Source: Solirubrobacterales bacterium
GTDB lineage: Bacteria; Actinomycetota; Thermoleophilia; Solirubrobacterales; Solirubrobacteraceae
Length of the DNA: 64,000 nucleotides
Reading direction: 5' to 3'
NCBI GenBank assembly: GCA_003132505.1
Contig: PKXY01000028.1
Span: 14,291 to 78,290 of the forward strand
The translations under genes and the position numbers were made by a program. How positions within the stretch are numbered: the first letter of the stretch is position 1; each line of letters starts with the position of its first letter. Positions 33,275 to 40,682 of this stretch are shown here, in pieces. The notes beneath the pieces were generated by a model. That model was not told the origin of the DNA, made no database searches, and saw nothing but the letters and a program-made list of their open reading frames with translations.

Positions 33275-33756
33275 GGCACCTCGCTGATGTGCTTCGAGCC
33301 AGCCTTCGAGTCGGACTTCGAGCCGGACTTCGAGGCGGGCTTCGAGCTGGCGCCGTTCGCTGCGCCGGACCCGTTCGGCGGCTCGTGCGAGAGCCCGGCT
33401 GCGCCGTCGACCTCGGCCTCGGCGGGGGCGCCGGCGGCCGGCCCGCGCTTGAGCTCGTCGCGCAGCTCCTCGATCTCCTGCAGGACGCGCTCCAGCTTGT
33501 CCTCGATCCGGTTTATCTGGCGCGCGAGCCGCGTCACGTCGGCACGCCCGGCGACGCGCAGGTTGCGCAGCACGAGATCGGCGAGATCCGAGCTGATCTT
33601 CGTGACCGCCGCGACGTTCTCAGCGCTCCGCGCGAGCAACACGCCGAAGCTCGGCTTCGACACGAGATCCTCGAATGCGTCGGCCGCCTTCGACTCGGCG
33701 TCCTCATACAGCGCTCGGACCCGTTCGTCAGCCGATTCGATCTCGGGCTCACTCAT
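33271..33756 (-). CDS. PhaE/PhaR-like PHA synthase partner with Ser-Lys repeat tail
   Basis: A 161-residue protein from the ATG at 33756; a longer frame upstream is non-coding. The central part (SFGVLLARSAENVAAVTKIS) and coiled coil (ADVTRLARQINRIEDKLERV) resemble class III/IV PhaC partners, although it is shorter than typical PhaE (~360) or PhaR (~200). The C-terminus is a basic tail with five SK dipeptides spaced every four residues. It overlaps phaC by 4 bp, which supports a synthase-subunit role. Such a tail might bind DNA, as the AAKP tail of PhaF does (inference). Confidence 0.75.
   Translation of the reverse strand: MSEPEIESADERVRALYEDAESKAADAFEDLVSKPSFGVLLARSAENVAAVTKISSDLADLVLRNLRVAGRADVTRLARQINRIEDKLERVLQEIEELRDELKRGPAAGAPAEAEVDGAAGLSHEPPNGSGAANGASSKPASKSGSKSDSKAGSKHISEVP
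33293..33346. repeat. 12-bp tandem repeat coding for SKxx units
   Basis: TTCGAG (plus strand) recurs at exactly 12-bp intervals, at 33293, 33305, 33317, 33329 and 33341. On the minus strand it encodes the SKxx repeat at the end of the PhaE/PhaR-like protein. Such arrays can change length by slippage. Confidence 0.85.
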
Positions 33757-34002
33757 GCTGACGACTGCTCGCCACTTCCGCGAGGCGTGCTTGCCTCGGC
33801 GCGAGCCGTGAGGACAAAGAGGACGGATTGTGTCGAATGGCTCACGGTATTCGTTCAAGTTACTCCCTTTGCCGCAGGCGCAGCATTCGTCGGCCTGTTG
33901 CGGGTTTCCCGTAAATCTGACCGAGCGTGGCGGACCCGACGATGGAGCGTATGCTCGCTTACAGAGAAAAGGTCGGTGTACTGCCATTCGAGGGAGCCTG
34001 TG
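33757..34002. promoter_or_regulatory. Divergent promoter region, phaEC-phaB-bdhA / thiolase
   Basis: A 246-bp gap between the two divergent halves of the PHA locus. It has AT-richer stretches (for example around 33840-33870 and 33955-33975), but no clean promoter hexamers or inverted repeats were picked out. Confidence 0.4.
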
Positions 34003-35196
34003 ATGGAAGATGCTGTGATCGTCAGCGCTGTGCGAACGCCGGTCGGTACTTTCGGCGGGAATTTCAAGGACATCGCCGCCACGGATCTGGGGGCGCGCGC
34101 CGTGCGCGCTGCGCTCGAGCGCGCCGAGATCTCCGGTGAGGACGTCGATGAGGTCCTGCTGGGCTGCGTGTTACAGGCTGGGCTCGGGCAGAACCCTGCT
34201 CGTCAGGCGGCGATCGGCGCGGGGATCCCGAACGAGGTGCCCGCGACGACGATCAACATGCTCTGCGGATCGGGCCTCAAATCGGTTGCGATCGCTTCGC
34301 AGATGATCCGCGCAGGCGACGTGGACGTCGTCGTCGCGGGCGGGATGGAAAACATGACGCGCGCGCCGTATCTGCTGCCGTCGGCGCGCTTCGGCGCGCG
34401 GATGGGCGACGCCCAGCTGATCGATTCGATGGTCCACGACGGCCTCACGGATGCCTTCAACGACATCCACATGGGCGTCACGGCGGAGAATCTCGCCGAT
34501 CGGTACAACATCAGCCGCGAGGAGCAGGACGAGTTCGCGGCCGCGAGCCAGCAGAAGGCCGAGCGTGCGATCGCCGAGGGGATCTTCACTGACGAAATAG
34601 TGCCGATCGAGGTCCCGGCGAAGGGTGGCACGCGCACCGTCGACAGCGACGAGCATCCGCGGGCGGGGACGACCGCCGGGGCGCTCGGGGAACTGCGCGC
34701 GGCCTTCCGCCGCGATGGCGGAACGGTGACCGCGGGCAACGCGTCGGGGCTCAACGATGGGGCGGCGGCGATCATCCTGATGTCGGCGACCAAGGCCGCC
34801 GAGCGGGGCCTGCGGTCCTTTGGGACAGTCGAGAGTTACGCCTCCGTCGGGGTGGATCCGAAGATCATGGGCATCGGCCCGGTGCCGGCCGTGCGCAAAG
34901 CGTTGGCCAGGGCGGGCCTGCAACTCGGCGACATCGATCTGTTCGAGCTCAACGAGGCGTTCGCGGCGCAGTCGCTGTCCGTCCTCCGAGAACTGGAGAT
35001 CGACCCCGAGCTGATCAACCCGCATGGCGGGGCGATCGCGCTCGGGCACCCGATCGGGGCCAGCGGCGGTCGAATCCTCGTCACCCTCCTCTACGAGATG
35101 CGCCGGCGCGACGCGGGCCGCGGCATCGCCACGCTCTGCGTTGGCGGTGGTCAGGGGCAGGCTGCGATCATCCGCAACGGCGTCACCGGTCGTTAG
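34003..35196 (+). CDS. phaA: Acetyl-CoA acetyltransferase (thiolase)
   Basis: A 397-residue biosynthetic-type thiolase. The nucleophile Cys lies in NMLCGSGLKS (about residue 88), the catalytic His in GGAIALGHPIGASG, and the second Cys in ATLCVGGGQGQA. It condenses two acetyl-CoA to acetoacetyl-CoA, first step of PHB synthesis. The ATG at 34003, with AGGGAG 8 nt upstream, gives the canonical start MEDAVIVSAVRTPVG; an upstream extension to 33220 is a shadow of phaE. Divergent from the phaE-phaC-phaB-bdhA operon, sharing a 246-bp control region. Confidence 0.93.
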   Translation: MEDAVIVSAVRTPVGTFGGNFKDIAATDLGARAVRAALERAEISGEDVDEVLLGCVLQAGLGQNPARQAAIGAGIPNEVPATTINMLCGSGLKSVAIASQMIRAGDVDVVVAGGMENMTRAPYLLPSARFGARMGDAQLIDSMVHDGLTDAFNDIHMGVTAENLADRYNISREEQDEFAAASQQKAERAIAEGIFTDEIVPIEVPAKGGTRTVDSDEHPRAGTTAGALGELRAAFRRDGGTVTAGNASGLNDGAAAIILMSATKAAERGLRSFGTVESYASVGVDPKIMGIGPVPAVRKALARAGLQLGDIDLFELNEAFAAQSLSVLRELEIDPELINPHGGAIALGHPIGASGGRILVTLLYEMRRRDAGRGIATLCVGGGQGQAAIIRNGVTGR

Positions 35197-35318
35197 CGCA
35201 ATGGCGCTCGGCATGGCCTACATGTTCGCCGCCATGCAACTCCTGCTGACATAGCCAGCGACCAGGGCACAAGCGCCGCAGCAGCGCCCACGGCTGCTCG
35301 CCCTTATCCCACGAACGG

Positions 35319-36176
35319 TCATGTCGGGGCTCGTTGCCGCAGCTCAGGGAGCTCGATGTTGACCTTCGCCCCGAACTTGAACAACTCGGTAGCGCGGACC
35401 CGCGCGAGGCCTGTGCCTTGTGTTTGTTCGAGCCTGACGCGTCGTAGCCGCCCGGACGGGTCGAGCCAGATCCTGAGTGGAACGCGTCGTAGGTCGATGC
35501 TGTCTCGCGGCGGCTCGAGCGCGCTGCGTGTTGTGGCGTCGATGAAGTCGCAGTGAACGAGTAGGTGGTTCCATTCCGAGCGCCGGACTCGCGTTGTGCC
35601 GGAGTCGGTCACCTCGGTGGCGGACCGTAGTAGCTCGATGAACCAGTACGGGTTCGTCTGGCGGATTGGTGTGCTGGTGATCTCGCGCCAGCCTGTGCGG
35701 GTCTGCGTCAGCGCATAGTTGCCGACCGCAATGAAGCGTCCGTCGTTGGTGTCGCCGAAGACTGCGTCGCGGCGGAAGTCGAGCACGCCCGGGTGTCCGC
35801 CATGGGTCCACTCCCAAGGCCTCGTGAACGGCCAGGCGAGGAGCGCGAGCGTACGGCGGAGCGGCGGTGCGGTGGCGCGCACGATGGCCGCGAGAACACG
35901 GGTCACGGTTCGTGGTCCTGGTCCGACCCCGGTCAACCCCGGCGCGGCGGGTTCTGTGCGCGTTAGTCGCGTGAACGCGCGCGGGCGAAGGTCCAGCAGC
36001 TCGTTCGTGCGATATCGCGCTGAGCCTTCGGCGAGCGTTGCCGATACGGCGTCGGCGACACGCTGGAGGCCGTAAACGTCGGTGCGCGGAGGTGTTCGAC
36101 CATGCCGCGACGACGGTGCTTCACTGAGGACGTGCTGCGACTGAGCCAAGGCCGCTCCGAGGGGTCGACAAAGCAA
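35319..36176 (-). CDS. Hypothetical protein, LprG/LppX-like C-terminal pattern
   Basis: A 285-residue frame. The C-terminal ~170 residues (PGVLDFRRDAVFGDTNDGRF, then VPLRIWLDPSGRLRRVRLEQ, ending FGAKVNIELPEL) resemble actinobacterial lipoproteins of the LprG/LppX or LolA-sorting type, which bind lipid in a half-barrel. No lipobox or signal peptide is seen at the annotated start, so the start is uncertain and the protein may be truncated or mis-started. The N-terminal ~45 residues are Arg/Pro-rich and may not be translated. Confidence 0.55.
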   Translation of the reverse strand: MLCRPLGAALAQSQHVLSEAPSSRHGRTPPRTDVYGLQRVADAVSATLAEGSARYRTNELLDLRPRAFTRLTRTEPAAPGLTGVGPGPRTVTRVLAAIVRATAPPLRRTLALLAWPFTRPWEWTHGGHPGVLDFRRDAVFGDTNDGRFIAVGNYALTQTRTGWREITSTPIRQTNPYWFIELLRSATEVTDSGTTRVRRSEWNHLLVHCDFIDATTRSALEPPRDSIDLRRVPLRIWLDPSGRLRRVRLEQTQGTGLARVRATELFKFGAKVNIELPELRQRAPT

Positions 36177-36228
36177 TCGCCGACCAGTCTTCCCGGCTCA
36201 CCAAGCACGAAGCTTACTGTGCGGACGG

Positions 36229-36885
36229 TTACGCTTCGATGAGTCCTTCGCGTATCGCGTAGCGCGTGAGTTCGACGCGGTCGCGGATGTTGAGCTTCTG
36301 GTAGATGTTGGTTCGGTGGGTTTCGACCGTTTTGGGGCTGAGTAGGAGCATGTCTGCGATCGCTTGTGAGGAGTGACCCTCGGCGACGAGCTTCGTCACT
36401 TCGCTCTCGCGCGGCGTGAGCGTTCGCGCGAGCCGCGCTGGTTGCTTGTTCTGTTCGAGCTTTGCTCGCAGATGCGGGGGGAGTGTCGAGGGGTAGACGA
36501 ATCCGTCGCCGCGCATTGCGGCGCGGCAGGCATCGACGATGTCCTTGTCGGCGGCGCGTTTTGCCACGTATCCGGACGCTCCGGCTCGGAGGCCCTCTAC
36601 CACGTACTGCTCCTGGTCGTGCATCGACAGGATCAGGGTCCGTAGTTCGGGGCAGCGGTGTGAGAGCTCGCGCGCCGCTTGTAGGCCGGTGAGTCGCGGC
36701 ATCGCGATGTCGAGGATCGCGAGGTGGACGTCGCCTTCGAGGCAGCGCTTGACGGCATCCGCGCCGTTGTCGACTTCGGCGACGATCTTCAGGTCAGGCT
36801 CGTTGTCGAGCAGGAGCCGGAGCCCGCCGCGAACTACGGCGTGGTCGTCGGCGATAAGGATCTGGACTGGGAACGGTACGGGCAT
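36229..36885 (-). CDS. NarL/FixJ-family response regulator
   Basis: A 218-residue response regulator. The receiver domain (about 8-125) has the acidic pair DDH, phosphoacceptor Asp in LAILDIAMPRLTG, Ser in LILSMHDQ and Lys in GYVAKRAADKD. The C-terminal LuxR-type HTH (about 150-215) is LTPRESEVTKLVAEGHSSQA with SPKTVETHRTNIYQKL. It is co-transcribed with the sensor kinase gene (one base between the coding regions). Its targets are unknown. Confidence 0.94.
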   Translation of the reverse strand: MPVPFPVQILIADDHAVVRGGLRLLLDNEPDLKIVAEVDNGADAVKRCLEGDVHLAILDIAMPRLTGLQAARELSHRCPELRTLILSMHDQEQYVVEGLRAGASGYVAKRAADKDIVDACRAAMRGDGFVYPSTLPPHLRAKLEQNKQPARLARTLTPRESEVTKLVAEGHSSQAIADMLLLSPKTVETHRTNIYQKLNIRDRVELTRYAIREGLIEA

Positions 36886-36886
36886 C

Positions 36887-37903
36887 TCAGATCACCACGC
36901 CCGTGTCAGCCACGATCAAGCGAACGGTGGCGCCGGAGCCGCGCCGGGATTCGATGCTGAGATCGGCGCCGATCGAGAGTGCGCGCTCGCGCATCCCGCG
37001 TAGGCCCGGACCCTCGGCCGCAGCGGGATCCAGACCGGTCCCGTCGTCGGAGACCGCGAGCATCACGCCACCGCTTTCGCGCTGGGTGAGCGCCAGTGAG
37101 ATCTCGCTCGCCTGGGAGTGACGGAGCGCGTTCGTCAGACCCTCCTGCGCGACGCGGTACAGCACGATCTCGACATCCGGCCCGAAGTCGGGTAGGAGCG
37201 ATTCCACCTGAAGCGAAACGGATGCCGGCGCGGTCTCCGCAACACCGTCGACTAATGCCTCGAGCGCTTTGGAGATGCCGAGGTCGTCGAGGATCCCGGG
37301 GCGCATCTGCCAGGCGATGCGGCCGACGTCATCGAGGATTCCACGAGTCAGCTCCTGAACGTGAGCAAGCTCGGTTCGTGTCGCCGGCAAGCAGTCGTGG
37401 TCGAGCGTGCGGTGTAGCTCGAGGAGGATGCCGGTCAGGCGCTGCCCGATCTCGTCGTGCAGCTCGTGGCCTATGCGTCGTCGCTCCGCCTCGAGCGCTA
37501 GGTGAGTGCGGCGGTTGCTCTCGAATCGCTCGTGCTCGAGCCGGTCCAGCATCTCGTTGAAAGTCGCGATGACCTGCGTGACCTCGGCACCACCCGCTGC
37601 CTGCAGGCGCGCGCCCGGGCGCAACAGATCGATATTGCCCATCGCCTCGGCCACGCCCGTGAGCGGCGTGAACGCGGGACGCAGAAGCAAGGCATTTGCG
37701 CCGATCAGGCCGAGCAATCCGAGTAGGACCGTCGCGGCACTGGTCAAGCTGTCCGGGAATGGCACGTATGCCGGCGTGAGCGAAAGGACCATCGTGGCGA
37801 CGAGTAGGACCGTCGCGTTGACGATTACCACGCGCCAATAGAGGGAGAGCCGCCGGTATGCCGGCGCGCGATTCAACTCTCGGACAAACCGACCGACACG
37901 CAT
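36887..37903 (-). CDS. NarX/DesK-type sensor histidine kinase
   Basis: A 338-residue kinase. Two membrane helices lie near residues 20-75 (VVIVNATVLLVATMVLSLTP, then TVLLGLLGLIGANALLL), followed by a HAMP-like linker and the HisKA_3 box RRRIGHELHDEIGQRLTG with the phosphorylated His. The ATPase has VAQEGLTNALRHSQA (N-box) and DDGTGLD. There is almost no extracellular loop between the helices, so the signal is probably membrane-borne or cytosolic. The ATG at 37903 is chosen over longer upstream frames. Confidence 0.92.
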   Translation of the reverse strand: MRVGRFVRELNRAPAYRRLSLYWRVVIVNATVLLVATMVLSLTPAYVPFPDSLTSAATVLLGLLGLIGANALLLRPAFTPLTGVAEAMGNIDLLRPGARLQAAGGAEVTQVIATFNEMLDRLEHERFESNRRTHLALEAERRRIGHELHDEIGQRLTGILLELHRTLDHDCLPATRTELAHVQELTRGILDDVGRIAWQMRPGILDDLGISKALEALVDGVAETAPASVSLQVESLLPDFGPDVEIVLYRVAQEGLTNALRHSQASEISLALTQRESGGVMLAVSDDGTGLDPAAAEGPGLRGMRERALSIGADLSIESRRGSGATVRLIVADTGVVI

Positions 37904-37997
37904 GCCTCGCGCAACCGTCGACCCTGTCGACGTCCGGTTGAGCTTGATCGGCGAGATTGCCGTCACGATCCTCACGACTGAACCAGAGCCGGTCGCG

Positions 37998-38549
37998 CTA
38001 CCAGCTGCCGTTGACGCAGCCTCCAGATGTGACAGTGGTCACCGTGTTCGACGTGGCGAGACCCGTGGTGATCGGCCAACCGCTCGGATACGTGCTACCA
38101 CCGGTAGTCGTCGGCACCGCGCAGAAGCGATAGATGACACCGTTCGACGAGCGCTCGATCTCGAACTGGTCGTTGGTGCTCGCCGCCTGGGCGACGATAT
38201 AGAAGTTCGTGTTGGGGGGGCTCGAGCCGGGGCCCGCGCTCACGATGAATGCGTTGTTGCCACCCGCAGCCGTCTGAATCGTGGACTCATACGAGTTCAG
38301 GGTCGTCTGGCTGAGGTCGCTGCTCGTGAAGTTGTTTGCGTTGTCGGTACCGATCGTGAGGGCAGTCGTCTCAGCTGTTCGCGCAAGCTCCTTGGCTGAC
38401 GCGTCATAGGCCTTCGTTGTCTGGCTGAGGAACGAGGGAATGGCGATCGCGGCAAGAATGCCGATGATCAGAATGACAACGAGAAGCTCGATCAGCGTGA
38501 AGCCGTCCTCGTTCCTAATCGACCTGCGCGGTCCAGTCAGCATCATCAT
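37998..38549 (-). CDS. pilA: Type IV prepilin (PilA-like major pilin)
   Basis: A 183-residue prepilin with a short basic leader (TGPRRSIRNEDG) and cleavage site G|FTLIELLVVIL, Glu at mature position 5, then the long hydrophobic helix IIGILAAIAIPSFL. The C-terminal half is Thr/Ser/Asn-rich and has a Cys pair (RFCAVPTT, SGGCVNGS) forming the D-loop disulfide. AAGGAGT precedes the first of three ATGs (38549). Presumably assembled by PilB and PilC and retracted by PilT, encoded about 20 kb away. Distance from the assembly genes is unusual but not rare. Confidence 0.92.
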   Translation of the reverse strand: MMMLTGPRRSIRNEDGFTLIELLVVILIIGILAAIAIPSFLSQTTKAYDASAKELARTAETTALTIGTDNANNFTSSDLSQTTLNSYESTIQTAAGGNNAFIVSAGPGSSPPNTNFYIVAQAASTNDQFEIERSSNGVIYRFCAVPTTTGGSTYPSGWPITTGLATSNTVTTVTSGGCVNGSW

Positions 38550-38634
38550 TACTCCTTGATCGGCGGGGGAAGGCACTCCCTTTAGATCGACCGGGATGCG
38601 GAACAGGCGCATACGGTCCAGCCCCTATCTTCCG

Positions 38635-38844
38635 TCAGCCCGGCCGGACGCTCGGCCGGCAGCTCGCGCTGGTGCCCGGCGGATTGCAGCGCTGACACCC
38701 ACAGCCCTCGACGTGCGCGACCCGAGCCGCTGTCTCCCGGTAGATACGGCTACGGCCGCGCTTACGCGCGCGCACCTCAGCCATGGCGTCGGCTGCGTCC
38801 TCACCGAAGTCGCTGCCACGATCGATGGGCACCCGCGGCTTCAC
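38635..38844 (-). CDS. Doubtful small ORF, Cys-rich end
   Basis: A 69-codon frame (GTG start) whose start overlaps the stop of the next upstream frame by 4 bp (GTGA), as in coupled genes. It encodes a basic segment RARKRGRSRIYRETAARV, then GCGCQRC, which could bind metal. No family is recognised and codon use is not distinctive, so it may be a chance frame or a decayed gene. Confidence 0.25.
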   Translation of the reverse strand: MKPRVPIDRGSDFGEDAADAMAEVRARKRGRSRIYRETAARVAHVEGCGCQRCNPPGTSASCRPSVRPG

Positions 38845-39038
38845 GAGTAGCCGCCGTATAGCCGCTCACGGAGGTCCGCCCACTGCCGTTGCGCGGCCAG
38901 CCTTTCGATCACCTCAGGCGTGCGCGGTGCCCGCCAGTCACTCCACCTCCGCGCCGTACGGCCGCTCCGTCCTGCCAACGGGCAGACGAGTGACGCTGTG
39001 CTCGCTGCGCTGCGCTGCGATGACAGTGCCTTCGCCAC
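38841..39038 (-). CDS. Doubtful small ORF
   Basis: A 65-codon frame; the C-terminal part (WRAPRTPEVIERLAAQRQWA, then DLRERLYGG) looks like real protein, but the N-terminal 30 codons are repetitive Ser/Ala. It overlaps the following frame by 4 bp. It may be a remnant of a gene once carried by an integrated element. No family recognised. Confidence 0.25.
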   Translation of the reverse strand: MAKALSSQRSAASTASLVCPLAGRSGRTARRWSDWRAPRTPEVIERLAAQRQWADLRERLYGGYS

Positions 39039-39263
39039 TCGCTGCGCTCGTGTTGACCCCCTATTGGCCCAGAGCAGGCGAGTAGGCGGAAAGCTCGCGC
39101 GCTAGTCCTGGCTCCTAACCACTGCGCTTCTGGCTCCTAAAGCGCGGAGCGGCCTCCGGAGAACCCGCAAACTCCGGACTTCTCCTGGCCACTCGTGACG
39201 CCCCGGCTTCGGGCGTTTGTCCAGCAGCGACGGGCGTTGACGCCTCGCGTCGCGCGAGTGGGG

Positions 39264-39299
39264 GTGATGCCGGAGGAGGGACTCGAACCCCCGACACGC
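39264..39299. repeat. 36-bp direct repeat, copy 1: partial tRNA-Met 3' end (candidate att site)
   Basis: Identical to 40561-40596, beginning GTGATGCCGG and ending CACGC. It equals the 3' half of the tRNA-Met gene (T-arm and acceptor) without the rest of the tRNA. It is oriented as that tRNA and lies 1,297 bp to its 3' side, as expected of the distal attachment site of an element inserted into a tRNA. Confidence 0.8.
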
Positions 39300-39356
39300 C
39301 TCGGCAGAGTTCGCGTGGTGCCGTCTGCGTGCCGCGTCTTGGAACGATACTGAGGG

Positions 39357-39362
39357 TATTCT
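39357..39362 (+). promoter_or_regulatory. -10 box (TATTCT) of the MFS gene
   Basis: TATTCT lies 6 nt before the GTG at 39369, so the transcript is predicted to be leaderless. No good -35 element. Confidence 0.45.
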
Positions 39363-39368
39363 GGCGCG

Positions 39369-40550
39369 GTGAGCATCGTCGCTGCGCCGATTCCGGCCGA
39401 CGCGCGACCTGATCCCGAAGTGCGTCGCGCGCGGCGCGCAACCTCGGTGGTGTTTGCGGTTCACGGGTGCGTGGCGGGGAGCTTTGCGGCTCGTGTCCCG
39501 TGGATCGCGGCGCATGTCGGGATCGGCGTCGGCCAGCTCGGACTAGCGCTGCTGATGCCTGGGATCGGCGCGATGTTGGCGATGCCATTCTCGGGTCGTC
39601 TCGCGCACCGGTACCGAGTCCGTCCGCTTGTGAGCGTGACGATTGTGGCGTGGTGCGCGAGCCTTGCCTTGCCGGCGCTGCCGACTTCGCTCGCCTTGCT
39701 GTGTGTGGTTCTGCTCGTCTACGGCGCGACGGCTGGTCTTGCGGATATGGCGATGAACACGCAAGGCGTGCTCGTCGAGCAGAGGTTTGGGCGCTCGGTG
39801 ATGTCGAGCTTTCACGGCTTCTGGAGTGTCGGCGTCCTGGCCGGATCGGCGGGCTCGGCGCTCGCATCACAGGTCGGCACAGACACGCGGCTCCAGTTTT
39901 TGATCGTGGCGCTTGTGCTCGCGACGTTCGGAGCGGTCGCGGCGCGGTCCTTGCTCGACGACGTGACATCAGCTCAGGGCGATCCCCCGCCGCGATTTGC
40001 GTTGCCGACGAGGCTCGTCCTGCTGATCGGATTGGTTGGGCTTTGCGCCGTCTTCGGCGAGCAGGCCGGAACCGACTGGTCGGCGTTATTCATCCGACGC
40101 GAGCTTGCCGGCTCGGCAGCGGTCGCGGCGCTCGCTGTCACCGCGTTCGCGGCCACGATGGCGACGGTCAGACTCCTGGGCGACCACGTTATCGCCGCGC
40201 TCGGGCCAGTCCGCACCGTGCGGCTCTCTGGAACGTGCGCCGCCGCTGGAGCAATGACGGTAGTCCTCGCTCCGAGCCTGGCGATCGGACTCGTCGGGTT
40301 CGCACTGCTCGGTGTCGGCGTCGCGGTCGTCGTTCCGCTCGTGTTCGCAACAGCGGGTCGTGTTGGTTCCCACCCCGCGCGCAGCATTGCTGGCGTCGCC
40401 GGCATCGCCTACGGCAGCGGCCTCCTCACACCGGGAGTGATCGGCGGGATCGCCTCCGCCTCATCCCTGAAGACATCGTTCTGCGTCGTCGCCGGCCTGC
40501 TCGCAACGATGGCACTGGCCGCCGGCGTGCTCCGCAGCCGCGACGAATGA
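39369..40550 (+). CDS. MFS transporter (12 TM)
   Basis: A 393-residue major facilitator with about twelve hydrophobic segments. The motif-A-like loop GRLAHRYRVRPL follows TM2, and TM4-5 include GLADMAMNTQGV. It resembles the DHA/YbjJ-type MFS proteins annotated as inner-membrane sugar or drug exporters; the substrate is unknown. It is the only gene between the two tRNA-Met-derived 36-bp repeats, so it may have been brought in as cargo of an integrated element. GC content and codon use look like the neighbours by eye. Confidence 0.88.
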   Translation: MSIVAAPIPADARPDPEVRRARRATSVVFAVHGCVAGSFAARVPWIAAHVGIGVGQLGLALLMPGIGAMLAMPFSGRLAHRYRVRPLVSVTIVAWCASLALPALPTSLALLCVVLLVYGATAGLADMAMNTQGVLVEQRFGRSVMSSFHGFWSVGVLAGSAGSALASQVGTDTRLQFLIVALVLATFGAVAARSLLDDVTSAQGDPPPRFALPTRLVLLIGLVGLCAVFGEQAGTDWSALFIRRELAGSAAVAALAVTAFAATMATVRLLGDHVIAALGPVRTVRLSGTCAAAGAMTVVLAPSLAIGLVGFALLGVGVAVVVPLVFATAGRVGSHPARSIAGVAGIAYGSGLLTPGVIGGIASASSLKTSFCVVAGLLATMALAAGVLRSRDE

Positions 40551-40560
40551 CGCCCCTTTC

Positions 40561-40596
40561 GTGATGCCGGAGGAGGGACTCGAACCCCCGACACGC
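40561..40596. repeat. 36-bp direct repeat, copy 2: within tRNA-Met
   Basis: The same 36-bp sequence as 39264-39299, here completing the intact tRNA-Met gene. The two copies bracket the MFS gene. Confidence 0.8.
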
Positions 40597-40638
40597 GGAT
40601 TATGATTCCGCTGCTCTAACCGACTGAGCTACTCCGGC
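40565..40638 (-). tRNA. tRNA-Met (anticodon CAT)
   Basis: The minus-strand acceptor stem GCCGGAG/CTCCGGC pairs 40632-40638 with 40566-40572, with discriminator A at 40565. The anticodon stem GCGGA/TCCGC holds the loop ATCATAA, anticodon CAT. D-arm AGCTCAGTCGGTTAGAGC and T-arm GGTTCGAGTCC are standard. The fully paired acceptor start (G1-C72) suggests elongator Met rather than initiator. An Ile-CAT tRNA is the alternative. CCA not encoded. Confidence 0.95.
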
Positions 40639-40669
40639 GGGGAGCGGAAGTCTAGAGCGCTCGGGGCCT

Positions 40670-40675
40670 TATCTT
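40670..40675 (+). promoter_or_regulatory. -10 box (TATCTT) of the FtcD-like gene
   Basis: TATCTT lies 7 nt before the GTG at 40683, again predicting a leaderless transcript. It sits in the 44-bp gap beyond the tRNA-Met 5' end. Confidence 0.45.
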
Positions 40676-40682
40676 CTCGGCC

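Larger units (their letters stand above)
38550..39368. other. Gene-poor region left of the tRNA-Met-bounded cassette
   Basis: About 820 bp without a convincing gene, apart from two weak minus-strand frames (38635-38844 and 38841-39038). It contains a short duplicated word TGGCTCCTAA near 39109 and 39131, and ends with the 36-bp tRNA-Met copy at 39264-39299. It could be the remains of an integrated element or decayed DNA. No integrase, transposase or inverted-repeat end is recognisable. Confidence 0.45.

Noticed and set aside
33220-34002. N-terminal extension of the thiolase frame
   Set aside because: The thiolase family begins at MEDAVIVSAVRTPVG (34003); the extension overlaps phaE on the other strand and is low-complexity.
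38613-39263. Integrase or transposase gene in the gene-poor tract
   Set aside because: No catalytic motif of tyrosine or serine recombinases or DDE transposases was found on either strand.
39264-40596. CRISPR-like repeat pair
   Set aside because: Only two copies, 1.3 kb apart, and the repeat is tRNA sequence.
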